From F22 sp963668535 (GTDB taxonomy: Bacteria; Bacteroidota; Bacteroidia; Bacteroidales; Bacteroidaceae), in NCBI GenBank assembly GCA_963668535.1, contig OY764867.1, positions 930,001 to 994,000 on the forward strand: DNA of 64,000 nt, read 5' to 3'. This document shows positions 26,766 to 36,000 of this stretch, one piece after another. The position numbers and the translations under genes were made by a program. The notes under the pieces were generated by a model, which did no database searches, was not told the DNA's origin, and saw only the letters and a list, made by a program, of their open reading frames with translations. Positions within the stretch are counted from its first letter, which is position 1. Each line of letters starts with the position of its first letter.

Positions 26766-29072
26766 ATGGAGACATTCTATTTAGGTGTGGTCATTTTCCT
26801 ATTTGGCTTGGCAATTTTTGACCTTGTCGTAGGTGTTAGTAATGACGCTGTAAACTTTTTAAACTCAGCAGTTGGGTCTAAGGTGGCAAAATTTAAAGTG
26901 ATTTTAATAATTGCTGCTATGGGTGTGTTAATTGGTGCTGGAACGTCAAATGGCATGATGGAAATTGCTCGTAATGGGGTATTTGTTCCCGAACATTACC
27001 ATTTCAATGAAATCATGACGATTTTAGTAGCTGTAATGCTTACTGATGTCGTTTTATTGGATTTGTTCAACACAATGGGACTCCCCACATCCACCACTGT
27101 ATCGATGGTCTTTGAACTTCTTGGTGGTACATGTGCACTCGCTGTATATAAAGCATCTCATGGAGGCCCCGCTTTAGAATCGCTGATCAATACAGATAAG
27201 GCATTAACCATGATTATCGGTATTTTTCTATCCGTGGCCGTGGCTTTCTTCTTTGGTATGGTCGTCCAATGGATAGCCCGTGTTGTTTTCAGTTTTAGCT
27301 ATAAGAAGAATTTAAAATACACTATTGGTCTTTTTGGTGGATTTGCAACTGCAGCAATCGTATACTTTATTGTATTCAAGGGCTTCAAGAAAAGTACATT
27401 CATGACCGCAGATTTTCGTGAATTATTGATTGCTAACACATGGGAAATCTTATTGATCTGCTTTGTTGTAGCTACAGTCTTAATGCAAGTGCTTCATTGG
27501 CTGAAAGTCAATGTGTTCAAAATCATCGTTTTAATGGGTACTTTTTCATTGGCTCTTGCATTTGCGGGTAATGACTTGGTGAACTTTATCGGGGTGCCTT
27601 TGGCTGGTTATTCTTCTTATAAGGATGCTAGCAAACATGATATATTCAACCAGAAAGATGGATATAAAACCTATAAGATGACGAGCTTGTCGAAGGCAAG
27701 CAACACGGATGCCCAACGCATAGCTGCTGAAGGGGGATATGGTGAACCGGGAAAAGATTCACAAGTACCGATGTATTTCTTACTTACCGCAGGTGCCATC
27801 ATGGTTGTTGCGCTAGCGACATCAAAGAAAGCTCATAATGTCATCAAAACATCTGTTGATTTAGCTAGACAAGATGAGGGCGACGAAAGCTTTGGTAGCA
27901 CACCTATGGCTAGAACTTTAGTACGTATCAGTATGAATATTGCTAGAGGCATTCATTATATAGTACCTGAATCGGCACGGGAATGGCTAGATAGTCGCTT
28001 CCGCAAAGATGAAGCAATCCTTGAAGACGGTGCGGCATTTGACTTAGTACGCGCCTCAGTCAACTTAATCCTTGCTGGTGTGCTTATTATTGTCGGTACA
28101 AGTATGAAACTACCTTTATCTACAACATATGTAACATTTATGGTAGCTATGGGGTCGTCTCTATCAGATAGAGCTTGGGGACGTGAATCGGCTGTATTCC
28201 GCATCACTGGTGTATTAAGTGTTGTCGGTGGATGGTTTATCACAGCAGGTGCCGCATTTACGATCTGTTTTATTGTAGCAGGTGCTATTAACTTATTAGG
28301 TCCATGGGCATTGGCTGCCTTTATTGCTATTGCTATCTTTAGCTTAGTACGTAGTCAACTTGTATATAAGAAGCGTAAAACAGTAGACGAAAGCGAAGTC
28401 TTGTTGAAGCGCATGAAAGAGTGTACTAATGAAGAGGAACAAATCCTTTTGCTACGCAAATACACTCGCATGGAGCTTGCTAAACGCATTGAAAACACTG
28501 CCGTTAATTACCATAATACAATAGATGGCTTTGCTAAAGAACGTATTCGTCCACTTCGTCGCACGTTTGGATCTATCCGCTTGGAAAAGAAGTTACTGAA
28601 TCAGATGAAACATATGGGTACTTCTGCTGTTAGTCGACTTGGCAATGACCTGATTCTTCAAAAGGGATTATACTATTACCAAAGCAATGACTTTGCTTCA
28701 GAACTGATTTATAGCATGATTCGACTTGCTGAGCCTTGTGTTGAACACATTGATAATAACTTCAGCCCACTTTCTGCGGAACAATTGAATGAATACCAAC
28801 TGGTTTCTGAACGAATTTATAAGTTCATGCTGAACGCAAGCAAGGTGATTGCTTCAAACGAATATGACAACGTGGAAACATTGATTGAAGAAAGTAACCA
28901 ACTCAACGCGGCGCTAACGCATATCAAAAGAGAACAGCTTCGCCGTATCCAATCTACCAAGGAAAGTATTAAGTTGAATATGGTATACCTAAACATGATT
29001 CAGGAAACAAACAATTTGGTGACTTACTCTACTCACTTGCTTAAAGTGTGTCCTAAGTTCCAAATGGACTAA
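26766..29072 (+). CDS. Inorganic phosphate transporter, PiT family, with C-terminal PhoU-like domain
   Basis: A 768-residue proton- or sodium-coupled phosphate permease. Two PiT signature repeats are visible, GVSNDAVNFLNSAVGSKV near residue 23 and FAGNDLVNFIGVPLAGY near 268, each opening a bundle of hydrophobic helices. The cytoplasmic C-terminal ~200 residues (from about 555) are helical and charged and resemble the PhoU/DUF47 family, which in most bacteria is a separate gene beside pit. Here it is fused, as in other Bacteroidota. A stretch of about 60 polar residues between helices (YKDASKHDIF onward) is an additional loop. Together with ppk1 and ppx at 46176-49146 it covers phosphate import and storage, though the genes are 17 kb apart. 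Confidence 0.92.
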   Translation: METFYLGVVIFLFGLAIFDLVVGVSNDAVNFLNSAVGSKVAKFKVILIIAAMGVLIGAGTSNGMMEIARNGVFVPEHYHFNEIMTILVAVMLTDVVLLDLFNTMGLPTSTTVSMVFELLGGTCALAVYKASHGGPALESLINTDKALTMIIGIFLSVAVAFFFGMVVQWIARVVFSFSYKKNLKYTIGLFGGFATAAIVYFIVFKGFKKSTFMTADFRELLIANTWEILLICFVVATVLMQVLHWLKVNVFKIIVLMGTFSLALAFAGNDLVNFIGVPLAGYSSYKDASKHDIFNQKDGYKTYKMTSLSKASNTDAQRIAAEGGYGEPGKDSQVPMYFLLTAGAIMVVALATSKKAHNVIKTSVDLARQDEGDESFGSTPMARTLVRISMNIARGIHYIVPESAREWLDSRFRKDEAILEDGAAFDLVRASVNLILAGVLIIVGTSMKLPLSTTYVTFMVAMGSSLSDRAWGRESAVFRITGVLSVVGGWFITAGAAFTICFIVAGAINLLGPWALAAFIAIAIFSLVRSQLVYKKRKTVDESEVLLKRMKECTNEEEQILLLRKYTRMELAKRIENTAVNYHNTIDGFAKERIRPLRRTFGSIRLEKKLLNQMKHMGTSAVSRLGNDLILQKGLYYYQSNDFASELIYSMIRLAEPCVEHIDNNFSPLSAEQLNEYQLVSERIYKFMLNASKVIASNEYDNVETLIEESNQLNAALTHIKREQLRRIQSTKESIKLNMVYLNMIQETNNLVTYSTHLLKVCPKFQMD

Positions 29073-29097
29073 TTCAACAATAGTTCACAATCCATAT

Positions 29098-29138
29098 AAA
29101 ACAGCTGCGTCATCGAGATGACGCAGCTGTTTTTTTTA
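29098..29138 (+). terminator. Terminator of the phosphate transporter gene
   Basis: ACAGCTGCGTCATC (29101-29114) pairs perfectly with 29117-29130 across a 2-base centre; extra A-T pairs and eight T residues follow. Confidence 0.9.
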
Positions 29139-29211
29139 CTATAAGAAAACACGCACAAAGACTTTCCACGTATCGTAGTATATATACCAATCAGACTATT
29201 ATGTAATATAT

Positions 29212-29261
29212 AAAAAAACATGCCAAGAAATCAAGATGCTTTATCTTAATTTCTCGGCATG
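29212..29261 (-). terminator. Terminator of the receiver gene
   Basis: CATGCCAAGAAAT (29219-29231) pairs with 29249-29261 with one A/C mismatch and an inner AAGAT/ATCTT stem. On the minus strand a seven-T run follows. A smaller hairpin, ATAACGTCT/AGACGTTAT, lies at 29264-29295. Confidence 0.7.
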
Positions 29262-29314
29262 AGATAACGTCTTTATCTTAAGAAACAGACGTTATATGGG
29301 GTAGAAATAAAAAT

Positions 29315-29704
29315 CTACCAAGTAAGCTTAGGAAGGAAACCAGTCAAACATTTTTTCAAAACAGAAGACATAATAGGCTTAACCAATACTTCATTGGCGC
29401 CAACATCTAGGGCATTCTGACGGTCTGTATCAAATGCGTAGGCTGTTTGCATAATAATAGGCACTTCAGTACTAAAAGTTCGAATTTCTCTAGTTGCTTC
29501 AAGACCATTCATCTCTGGCATTTTGATATCCATAAGAATAGCCTCTATCTTATCTTTATTCTCTTTGTATAGCTCAACTGCCACTTGACCATTCTGCGCC
29601 CATAGCACTTCAGTTTTTCGACCAATAATGGCCTTGATCAACTTGATATTGCTATCATCGTCCTCAGCCACGAGGATTACTGGTTTATATTCTTCCTGCT
29701 TCAT
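29315..29704 (-). CDS. Stand-alone response-regulator receiver domain
   Basis: A 129-residue protein consisting only of a CheY-like receiver. The acidic pair is in VAEDDDSN (about residue 15), the phosphoacceptor aspartate in ILMDIKMPEMNG, the conserved Thr in IIMQTAYA and the Lys in VLVKPIM. No DNA-binding or enzymatic output domain follows. The ATG at 29704 gives the normal receiver start; 29719 adds five residues. It lies 121 bases downstream of the coiled-coil gene, and no histidine kinase is encoded nearby. The partner kinase therefore must be elsewhere or a hybrid kinase. The function is unknown beyond phosphorelay. Confidence 0.87.
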   Translation of the reverse strand: MKQEEYKPVILVAEDDDSNIKLIKAIIGRKTEVLWAQNGQVAVELYKENKDKIEAILMDIKMPEMNGLEATREIRTFSTEVPIIMQTAYAFDTDRQNALDVGANEVLVKPIMSSVLKKCLTGFLPKLTW

Positions 29705-29825
29705 AATATGATTATACAAATTGATTTTTACATTTCAGTTATTTATCGCTCGCAATTTAATCATTTTTTTCGATAATGACTATCTTGATCATGAGAAAAA
29801 AACAGATTTTCTGTTATAAAACCTT

Positions 29826-30704
29826 CTACTTTTTTATAGTAAAAGTATATGATCCAATTAAATTATCCTCGGCAAAAATATCGACTTGATAAGTACCGGC
29901 ATACAAGAATTCTTTGACATCCCAGTAGACGGTTACTGCCTGTGATTCACCCGTATATTCTATAAATTTCTTAATAGAATAGTGAAGGCTAGTATTTTCG
30001 TAAGCGAATGTGTGATCTAAGCCTCGCGTCAAGACACTATTGTCTGGTTTTAAGATACGCACATACAAGACACGCTCCCCTGGGGTTGCTGTAATATTCT
30101 TGGCAATAGTGAAATCTATCTGAAATTGTTTGACGTCCTTGACACGTCTAGCAATACGTTTTCGCTTTGTCTTAGGATAAACATGTATATTCGTTGCATC
30201 GAGCTGAGAAGCCAATGCCACCTGTTGGTCTAATTGCTTTTTGACTTGTTTTAAATCATCGCGCTCTTTACGTGTCTGCTGGTATTTACGTGTGACACGC
30301 TTAATCACTTCTTTTTGCTGCGCATTAACACGATTGAGAGAATCAATCTGTGCTACAAAACTTCGCATGACCTTACGTAAAGAAGTCAGTTGTTTCTTTA
30401 AACGACGAATTTCACGAGCATTACTGCTTTTAACCATCTGAAGTTCTGATAACAACTGACGCACTTTAGTCTGCTCTTTATCTAACAACTGTCCTAAGGA
30501 GTCATTTTTGACTTGAATCTGAAGTTCATCATATTGCTGTGCAAAAAGTGTATACTCATTTTCGAGATCTTCCTTTTCTAAGGTAAACTCGGCAACTAAT
30601 TCATTCTTTGTTTTGTTCTCCTTCACAAGCAATCCAGCCAGAAGAAAAACAAGTACAACTAATACTATTGAGGCAATACTCAGTGATTTGATATTGATTT
30701 TCAT
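29826..30704 (-). CDS. Membrane-anchored coiled-coil protein of unknown function
   Basis: A 292-residue protein I cannot assign to a characterised family. The N-terminal hydrophobic helix (LSIASIVLVVLVFLLAGLLV, residues about 8-27) would act as an uncleaved anchor. Residues 35-170 form a long coiled coil rich in Lys, Gln, Leu and Glu. The C-terminal 110 residues are predicted beta-rich (FQIDFTIAKNIT, GERVLYVRILKPD, VDIFAEDNLIGSYTFTI) and probably form an extracytoplasmic beta-sandwich. A minus-strand TATTTTTG at 30710-30717 lies only a few bases before the start codon, hinting at a very short or absent leader. It sits between meaB and the receiver gene. Confidence 0.75.
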   Translation of the reverse strand: MKINIKSLSIASIVLVVLVFLLAGLLVKENKTKNELVAEFTLEKEDLENEYTLFAQQYDELQIQVKNDSLGQLLDKEQTKVRQLLSELQMVKSSNAREIRRLKKQLTSLRKVMRSFVAQIDSLNRVNAQQKEVIKRVTRKYQQTRKERDDLKQVKKQLDQQVALASQLDATNIHVYPKTKRKRIARRVKDVKQFQIDFTIAKNITATPGERVLYVRILKPDNSVLTRGLDHTFAYENTSLHYSIKKFIEYTGESQAVTVYWDVKEFLYAGTYQVDIFAEDNLIGSYTFTIKK

Positions 30705-30812
30705 GCGTGCAAAAATAGCGCTTTTATATGATTATATCTACAAATAATTTATAAAAGGGTCTAAATGGAGGAATGAATAGCAAAACACTATAATGCCTCC
30801 AATAAGATCTAT

Positions 30813-31904
30813 TTATTTTATCTGATCGAAATAGGTTTCCAACAATTGCTTTGCAGCTGTAAAACTGCTACTTTGATTATTCAGTACTTCACGTTCCTTA
30901 GCGGCCAGCATGCTTTCTATTACTTGATTTTGATAGAAGCTATTTTTAAGCTGTTCATTGATGCTTTCGTACATCCAATACTTAGCTTGTTCTTGTCGAC
31001 GAAAATCAAAATAGCCACTTTTCTTAACAAAAGCAATATAGTCATATACCATATCCCAGACCTCAGCTATCTTCAAACCATAAAATCCGCTATATGTGAG
31101 CACTTGTGGACTCCAGCCACTATCTGGCATGGGAAACAGATGCAAGGCATTACGAAATCTGCTAGCAGCAAGTTCAGCAGCCTCGACGTTATCTCCATCA
31201 GCTTTGTTGATAATAATGCCATCAGCCATTTCCATAATACCTCGTTTAATTCCTTGAAGTTCGTCACCTGTATTCGCCAACTGTATTAATAGAAAAAAAT
31301 CAACCATACTGTGTACAGCAGTCTCACTCTGTCCTACACCAACAGTCTCAACAAATATTTTGTCAAAGCCAGCTGCTTCACAGAGTATAATAGTTTCTCG
31401 TGTTTTACGAGCCACTCCACCTAGACTACCCGCAGATGGGCTAGGGCGCACGAAACTATCTGGATGTACGGTAAGTTTCTCCATACGGGTTTTATCCCCT
31501 AAAATAGACCCCTTACTACGTTCGCTAGAGGGGTCAATAGCTAATACAGCTAATTTACCTCCATATTTGTTCAATAAGTGTATACCAAACTCATCAATAC
31601 TGGTACTCTTACCCGCACCTGGTACTCCACTAATACCGACACGAATAGACCGCCCACTATGAGGGATACACTTTTCAATAACTTCTTGGCCCATGGCATG
31701 ATGGTCTGGACGCAAACTTTCTACTAATGTAACGGCTTGTGCCAATGTAGGGATGTGTCCTTTAAGAATACCTTCTACATATTCATGTATACTCAATTGC
31801 GGACGACGACGCTTCTTACGGTATGGACTTACAGAAGAGGGTTGGGCAACACCTTTGTTGACAACAAGCCCTTTGTATGTTGGATCGTTTTCTGGATGAT
31901 TCAT
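30813..31904 (-). CDS. meaB: Methylmalonyl-CoA mutase-associated GTPase MeaB
   Basis: G3E-family P-loop GTPase of about 363 residues (ArgK/MeaB) that gates cofactor loading and protects methylmalonyl-CoA mutase from inactivation. The motifs are GISGVPGAGKST (Walker A, about residue 90), DPSSERSKGSILGDKTRM, ETVGVGQSE and NKADGDN (base recognition). The C-terminal helical arm supports dimerisation. The ATG at 31904 (MNHPEND) is favoured over 31910 by similarity to Bacteroides starts. It lies 8.9 kb from mutAB on the same strand. It is 41 bases downstream of the DUF1573 gene, so it may be co-transcribed with genes of other function. Confidence 0.94.
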   Translation of the reverse strand: MNHPENDPTYKGLVVNKGVAQPSSVSPYRKKRRRPQLSIHEYVEGILKGHIPTLAQAVTLVESLRPDHHAMGQEVIEKCIPHSGRSIRVGISGVPGAGKSTSIDEFGIHLLNKYGGKLAVLAIDPSSERSKGSILGDKTRMEKLTVHPDSFVRPSPSAGSLGGVARKTRETIILCEAAGFDKIFVETVGVGQSETAVHSMVDFFLLIQLANTGDELQGIKRGIMEMADGIIINKADGDNVEAAELAASRFRNALHLFPMPDSGWSPQVLTYSGFYGLKIAEVWDMVYDYIAFVKKSGYFDFRRQEQAKYWMYESINEQLKNSFYQNQVIESMLAAKEREVLNNQSSSFTAAKQLLETYFDQIK

Positions 31905-31945
31905 AATCATAAATTTTTATGAGCAACTACTTCCCAAGATAAGGG

Positions 31946-33001
31946 CTATAATTGTATAGTCATCTCTAGCTTAGGTTGCAGAGGATCGTTAGTTATAAGT
32001 AATAAGCGAAGTGACTTATCACCTGTATCAATATATTTCTTACGAATAGTGAGAGTCAGATTCTCATCAGCTCCTGTGGCAATAACACGATGTTTAAGTC
32101 TCGCCTCAACAGCTGGACTAAACACTTGAATTCGATATATTTTAAGTGGTTGATTACCACGATTATGAAGCAGAATGCGACGAACTACGCGACTCTTATG
32201 AGATAAATCTTCTGCAATATTCAATTTTAAACTATCTATTGTTATAGCAGGACTATTCTGTTTGTTCTCTGCATATACTGGCAACAAAGTAAATTGTAGA
32301 GGGATTTGATTTTCACCACTTACTAAATCACCGTCAAAACGAGATAAATATAAGTCCGTATTGTATTCTCCATATTTGTTGATTTCTGCAGAATGCAGGT
32401 GTAGACGTATAATTCCTTGTTGATTCGGTTCTAATACTTGAGGTTGATACTCTGCTTTTATATACGGAGGCAGGTGCATCAATTGCACACGATAAGGAGT
32501 CTGCCCTTGATTGGCAATACGCATTTCTTGCGTTGGAGTATCTGTCTTAGAAATATCACCAAATTTAAGATCTGTAACTCCAATACGAATATTTCCCATT
32601 TGAATAGGAAGTATCATACTATAATCTGTTATCTGTTGAACCACAACTCCCGAAAAATGGGCGTATAAACGATTGGGGGTAGCATTAGAATAGATAGCTA
32701 TTTCTTTATCAAAATGCCCTAGAGCTTCCGCATCAAAAATAGCTTTTACAACGGCACTATCACCAGCCATAATGGCATTATGGGGCCATTCGACCTCTGT
32801 GCATCCACAAGATGCATACACTTGGTTGATCATCATAGGACTATCACCTGTGTTATACACATCAAACTCAATGGTTTGTGGATGTTTCCATTGAATCTGG
32901 CCTAACACTTTATGAACCGTACCCAACGACATCTTGGGTTGTGCCCAAACTGATATGGTCATCGTAAAAAGACCAAATATAAATAGCAATTTTTTCATCA
33001 T
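31946..33001 (-). CDS. DUF1573 family secreted protein
   Basis: A 351-residue secreted protein with a signal peptide ending at ISVWAQ. The first ~110 residues after cleavage form the DUF1573 Ig-like domain with its typical cysteine pair and motif VYASCGCTEVEWPH and the following MAGDSAVVKAIFDAE. A second and third Ig-like beta-sandwich appear to follow (LKFGDISKTDTPTQEMRI and LNIAEDLSHKSRVVRR). Family function is unknown; such domains resemble bacterial ASPM/SPD-2/Hydin folds used for protein contacts. A -7-like TATCTTTG lies on the minus strand at 33075-33082, between the alpha-2-macroglobulin stop and this gene, so it may be separately transcribed. Confidence 0.87.
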   Translation of the reverse strand: MMKKLLFIFGLFTMTISVWAQPKMSLGTVHKVLGQIQWKHPQTIEFDVYNTGDSPMMINQVYASCGCTEVEWPHNAIMAGDSAVVKAIFDAEALGHFDKEIAIYSNATPNRLYAHFSGVVVQQITDYSMILPIQMGNIRIGVTDLKFGDISKTDTPTQEMRIANQGQTPYRVQLMHLPPYIKAEYQPQVLEPNQQGIIRLHLHSAEINKYGEYNTDLYLSRFDGDLVSGENQIPLQFTLLPVYAENKQNSPAITIDSLKLNIAEDLSHKSRVVRRILLHNRGNQPLKIYRIQVFSPAVEARLKHRVIATGADENLTLTIRKKYIDTGDKSLRLLLITNDPLQPKLEMTIQL

Positions 33002-33096
33002 AATCTTATATGTAATCCAAACTTCATAGCTTAGAAATTAAGACTTAAATAAAGCTACAAAGAAAACAGTCATGCAAAGATAATGATTCTATCTGA

Positions 33097-36000
33097 TTAT
33101 TCGATGGTTATTTCTTTAGAATCTGAGTTCGCTGTATATTCTGGTGCATAACAAGAAATGAGTTCAACTCCATTGTCTGTGTATTCACCACTTTGTTGAG
33201 CTAACATATCATAAGCTATAACGGTTTCTCCCTTAGGAATCTGATGGATAAAACATTGCATCTCTGTCTGCTTCGGATCAAGATAAAAAGAAGGGTATCC
33301 CCAATTAAAACGAGCCAGCTGATCACGTGGAACTAATGCACCTGCATAGCGATCGGTTATTTGTATTAACGACATGCTCTGTGGAGCGGTGATTATTATC
33401 TGCACACGCACAACATCTCCCTTGTGAAAAGTTGTACTCGGTAACCAAACGATACGATTACCTTCTCGAATTTCTTTCAGAAGAATTCTTTTAATAGATA
33501 ATCCACTAGAAGAGACTGCACTTAATTGTGTATTCTGTTGTGTATGCACAGAAGATATAACTCCCCAAAGGGGTACTGTAGACTCATTTTTTATTGAGGC
33601 GTGTGTAAATGTACCTCTAGGAGTTAGTACATCTTCCGTAACTAACCCTGTCACAACATTCTTCCAGTCTTTTTGTAATTTGTTGGAAATATCTTTTTTA
33701 TCAATTGAAGATTCCAAAGTTAATTGTGCAGAGAAAGTACTTGGCACCTGTGTATCCATGGCTAATAAACTGTATATAATACGAGTTTGATCACCTATAG
33801 CCGTCCATGCTTTAGTACGTGCTTTTTGTAATGCATGCATAATAACTTCATCCCGACCTTTAGTATGCCCCAATAAATTAGTCATGTAAACAGCAGATGA
33901 GAGTAACTTTGTATGATCAGAATACAAAGCATACTCACTTAGTGAATGCATCAATGTTTTTGATCGTTCTACATCTCCCATTTTTAAAGCCGCTAAAGCC
34001 ACCTGCAATTTACGAGCTACAGGAATATCACGGCTCTCTTGGGGAAGTTGATCATAAAAATAACGAACTTCTTGTGGAATATTTTTACCATCAGTATATA
34101 GTGCCCATACATATAGGTAGGTATATGGGTCAAAAAACTCTACACATTCCTTGTTCTGTTGTTTCATAAGCATGCAATGATGTGCATTTCGCTGTGTCCA
34201 TGCATATGCTTTTGCCATGGATTGATCCACTTCTCCATCCACTGTTCCATTGGGTAACAACATAGACATATAAGCATGCAACTCAAGGATATAGGAGGTT
34301 AGGAAACTGGAACCTTGCATACCTGGGAACCATGAAAAGCTCCCCTCATGTGTTTGTAATGCTTTTAAGCCTTTGACATACTCTTTCTTCTTTATGTCTA
34401 AGATTGTATCTGCAGAAGACAAATTGAGCCACAGTGTGCGACGGGCTTCTTGTAAAGCTTCCCATGGTGTGTCTACCCAACTACTGGTATTGTGGGTCTG
34501 CATATGCTGGCTTTTTATTTGATCATTTAACCATGCCTTCAATGCTGGTTGCTTATTCAGAATCATTTGCCCTAATAAAGTGGCATAATAACGATGCATA
34601 GTCCCATACACACAATACGGATTGCCCTTTACAAACAAACTAGGTAATTGCTGCAAAGCTACACTATACAATCCATGAGTAAGCTCTACATGAATGGAAT
34701 CTGCTTGTTCAAAAAGTTGCATATTGCTAGACCAAGTCGAACCGCCCTGTGAAGCAGGTGACAAAGTAAAAGGTAAAGATGTTTTGACTTGTACTTGATT
34801 GTCAAGAATACGTAACACATGCTGCTCCCCATCCTGCGCATAGTGACTTTGCGCAATAACCCTAAAACCAACTTGGCCTGCATGAGCAAAAATTCTGGGA
34901 GTCCAATTCAATGTCTTTTGCGCATTGGCTTTTAAGACAAACTTTTGTGAGTATTTTTGGAGAATTTTCTTTGTATCCAGATCAAACAAGACCCAATCTA
35001 ATGACACATGATTCGAAATATTTTGTCGATTACTAACCTGTGTTGATAGTATACACTGATCACCCACACGACAAAAACGAGGCAGAACAGGATGAACCAT
35101 CAATGGTTTATTAGTCACAACCAAAGTATCTATTTGACCTTGATCCAAGGAATCAGTGTGGGCTAAGACGTGCACTCTCCAAGTCGTTAAATCGACAGGC
35201 GTTTTAAAAACAACTTGCACAGTGCCCAACTTATCTGTATATAAATTTGGATAGAAATAAGCTGTGGGAGTAGACGCCACACGCAAAAAGTCTAGGTCAT
35301 TTGAAATTTCATTTGCAGTATCTTCTGACGGTGGCACAAAAGACAGATCCATTTTTTGCTCACCTAATCGTTTATCTGAAACATAATTAGCCATTGGACT
35401 CTGTTTTGTGTATGCTCTACGTAAAACAGACCTTCCACGAATACGAATAGGACTGTACCACCAATTACCCATAAAGGCATCTTTTTGCAAAGCTAGACTA
35501 GGGTATTGGGGCAATCTGTAAGAATAAGAATCAGGATCACACCAGCCTAGGGCTAATTCTCCAATACCACTATTAATCAAATTAGGTTGCCAAGATAATT
35601 GCCAGTTTTCTCCAGAATGAGCCAAAGCATCCAAAGCTGCATCATACATCCATACACCAAGTGTTGCTTCGACTGGCTTATCTGTTGTATCAAGGACTCT
35701 GAATTTCCACGATTCCACTGACTTAGGAACTAAATGATCTCTAAAGGAAACTGTTTGAATATGTAGTTGTTTATCAGGCTGGCGTAATTCTAAGCGCACT
35801 CGAATATCATCAATCTGTTTATCACCAATAGCATAAAGATGTGCATATACCCCATGACGCATAGCTGGTATGTAGGGTGTCTTTACAGTATAAGTAGAGT
35901 CAGATACCATTTTATTCCTCTTTAAAGCTTCCACATAGACTTTGTCTGACGTAGCATAAATCATATATAATTGGCGATTAGGCCTATTTACCCGAATAGT

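Noticed and set aside
33097..33300. Antisense or overlapping genes within the alpha-2-macroglobulin gene
   Set aside because: Several frames of 60-90 codons exist in the reverse direction but none shows a family pattern or a promoter.
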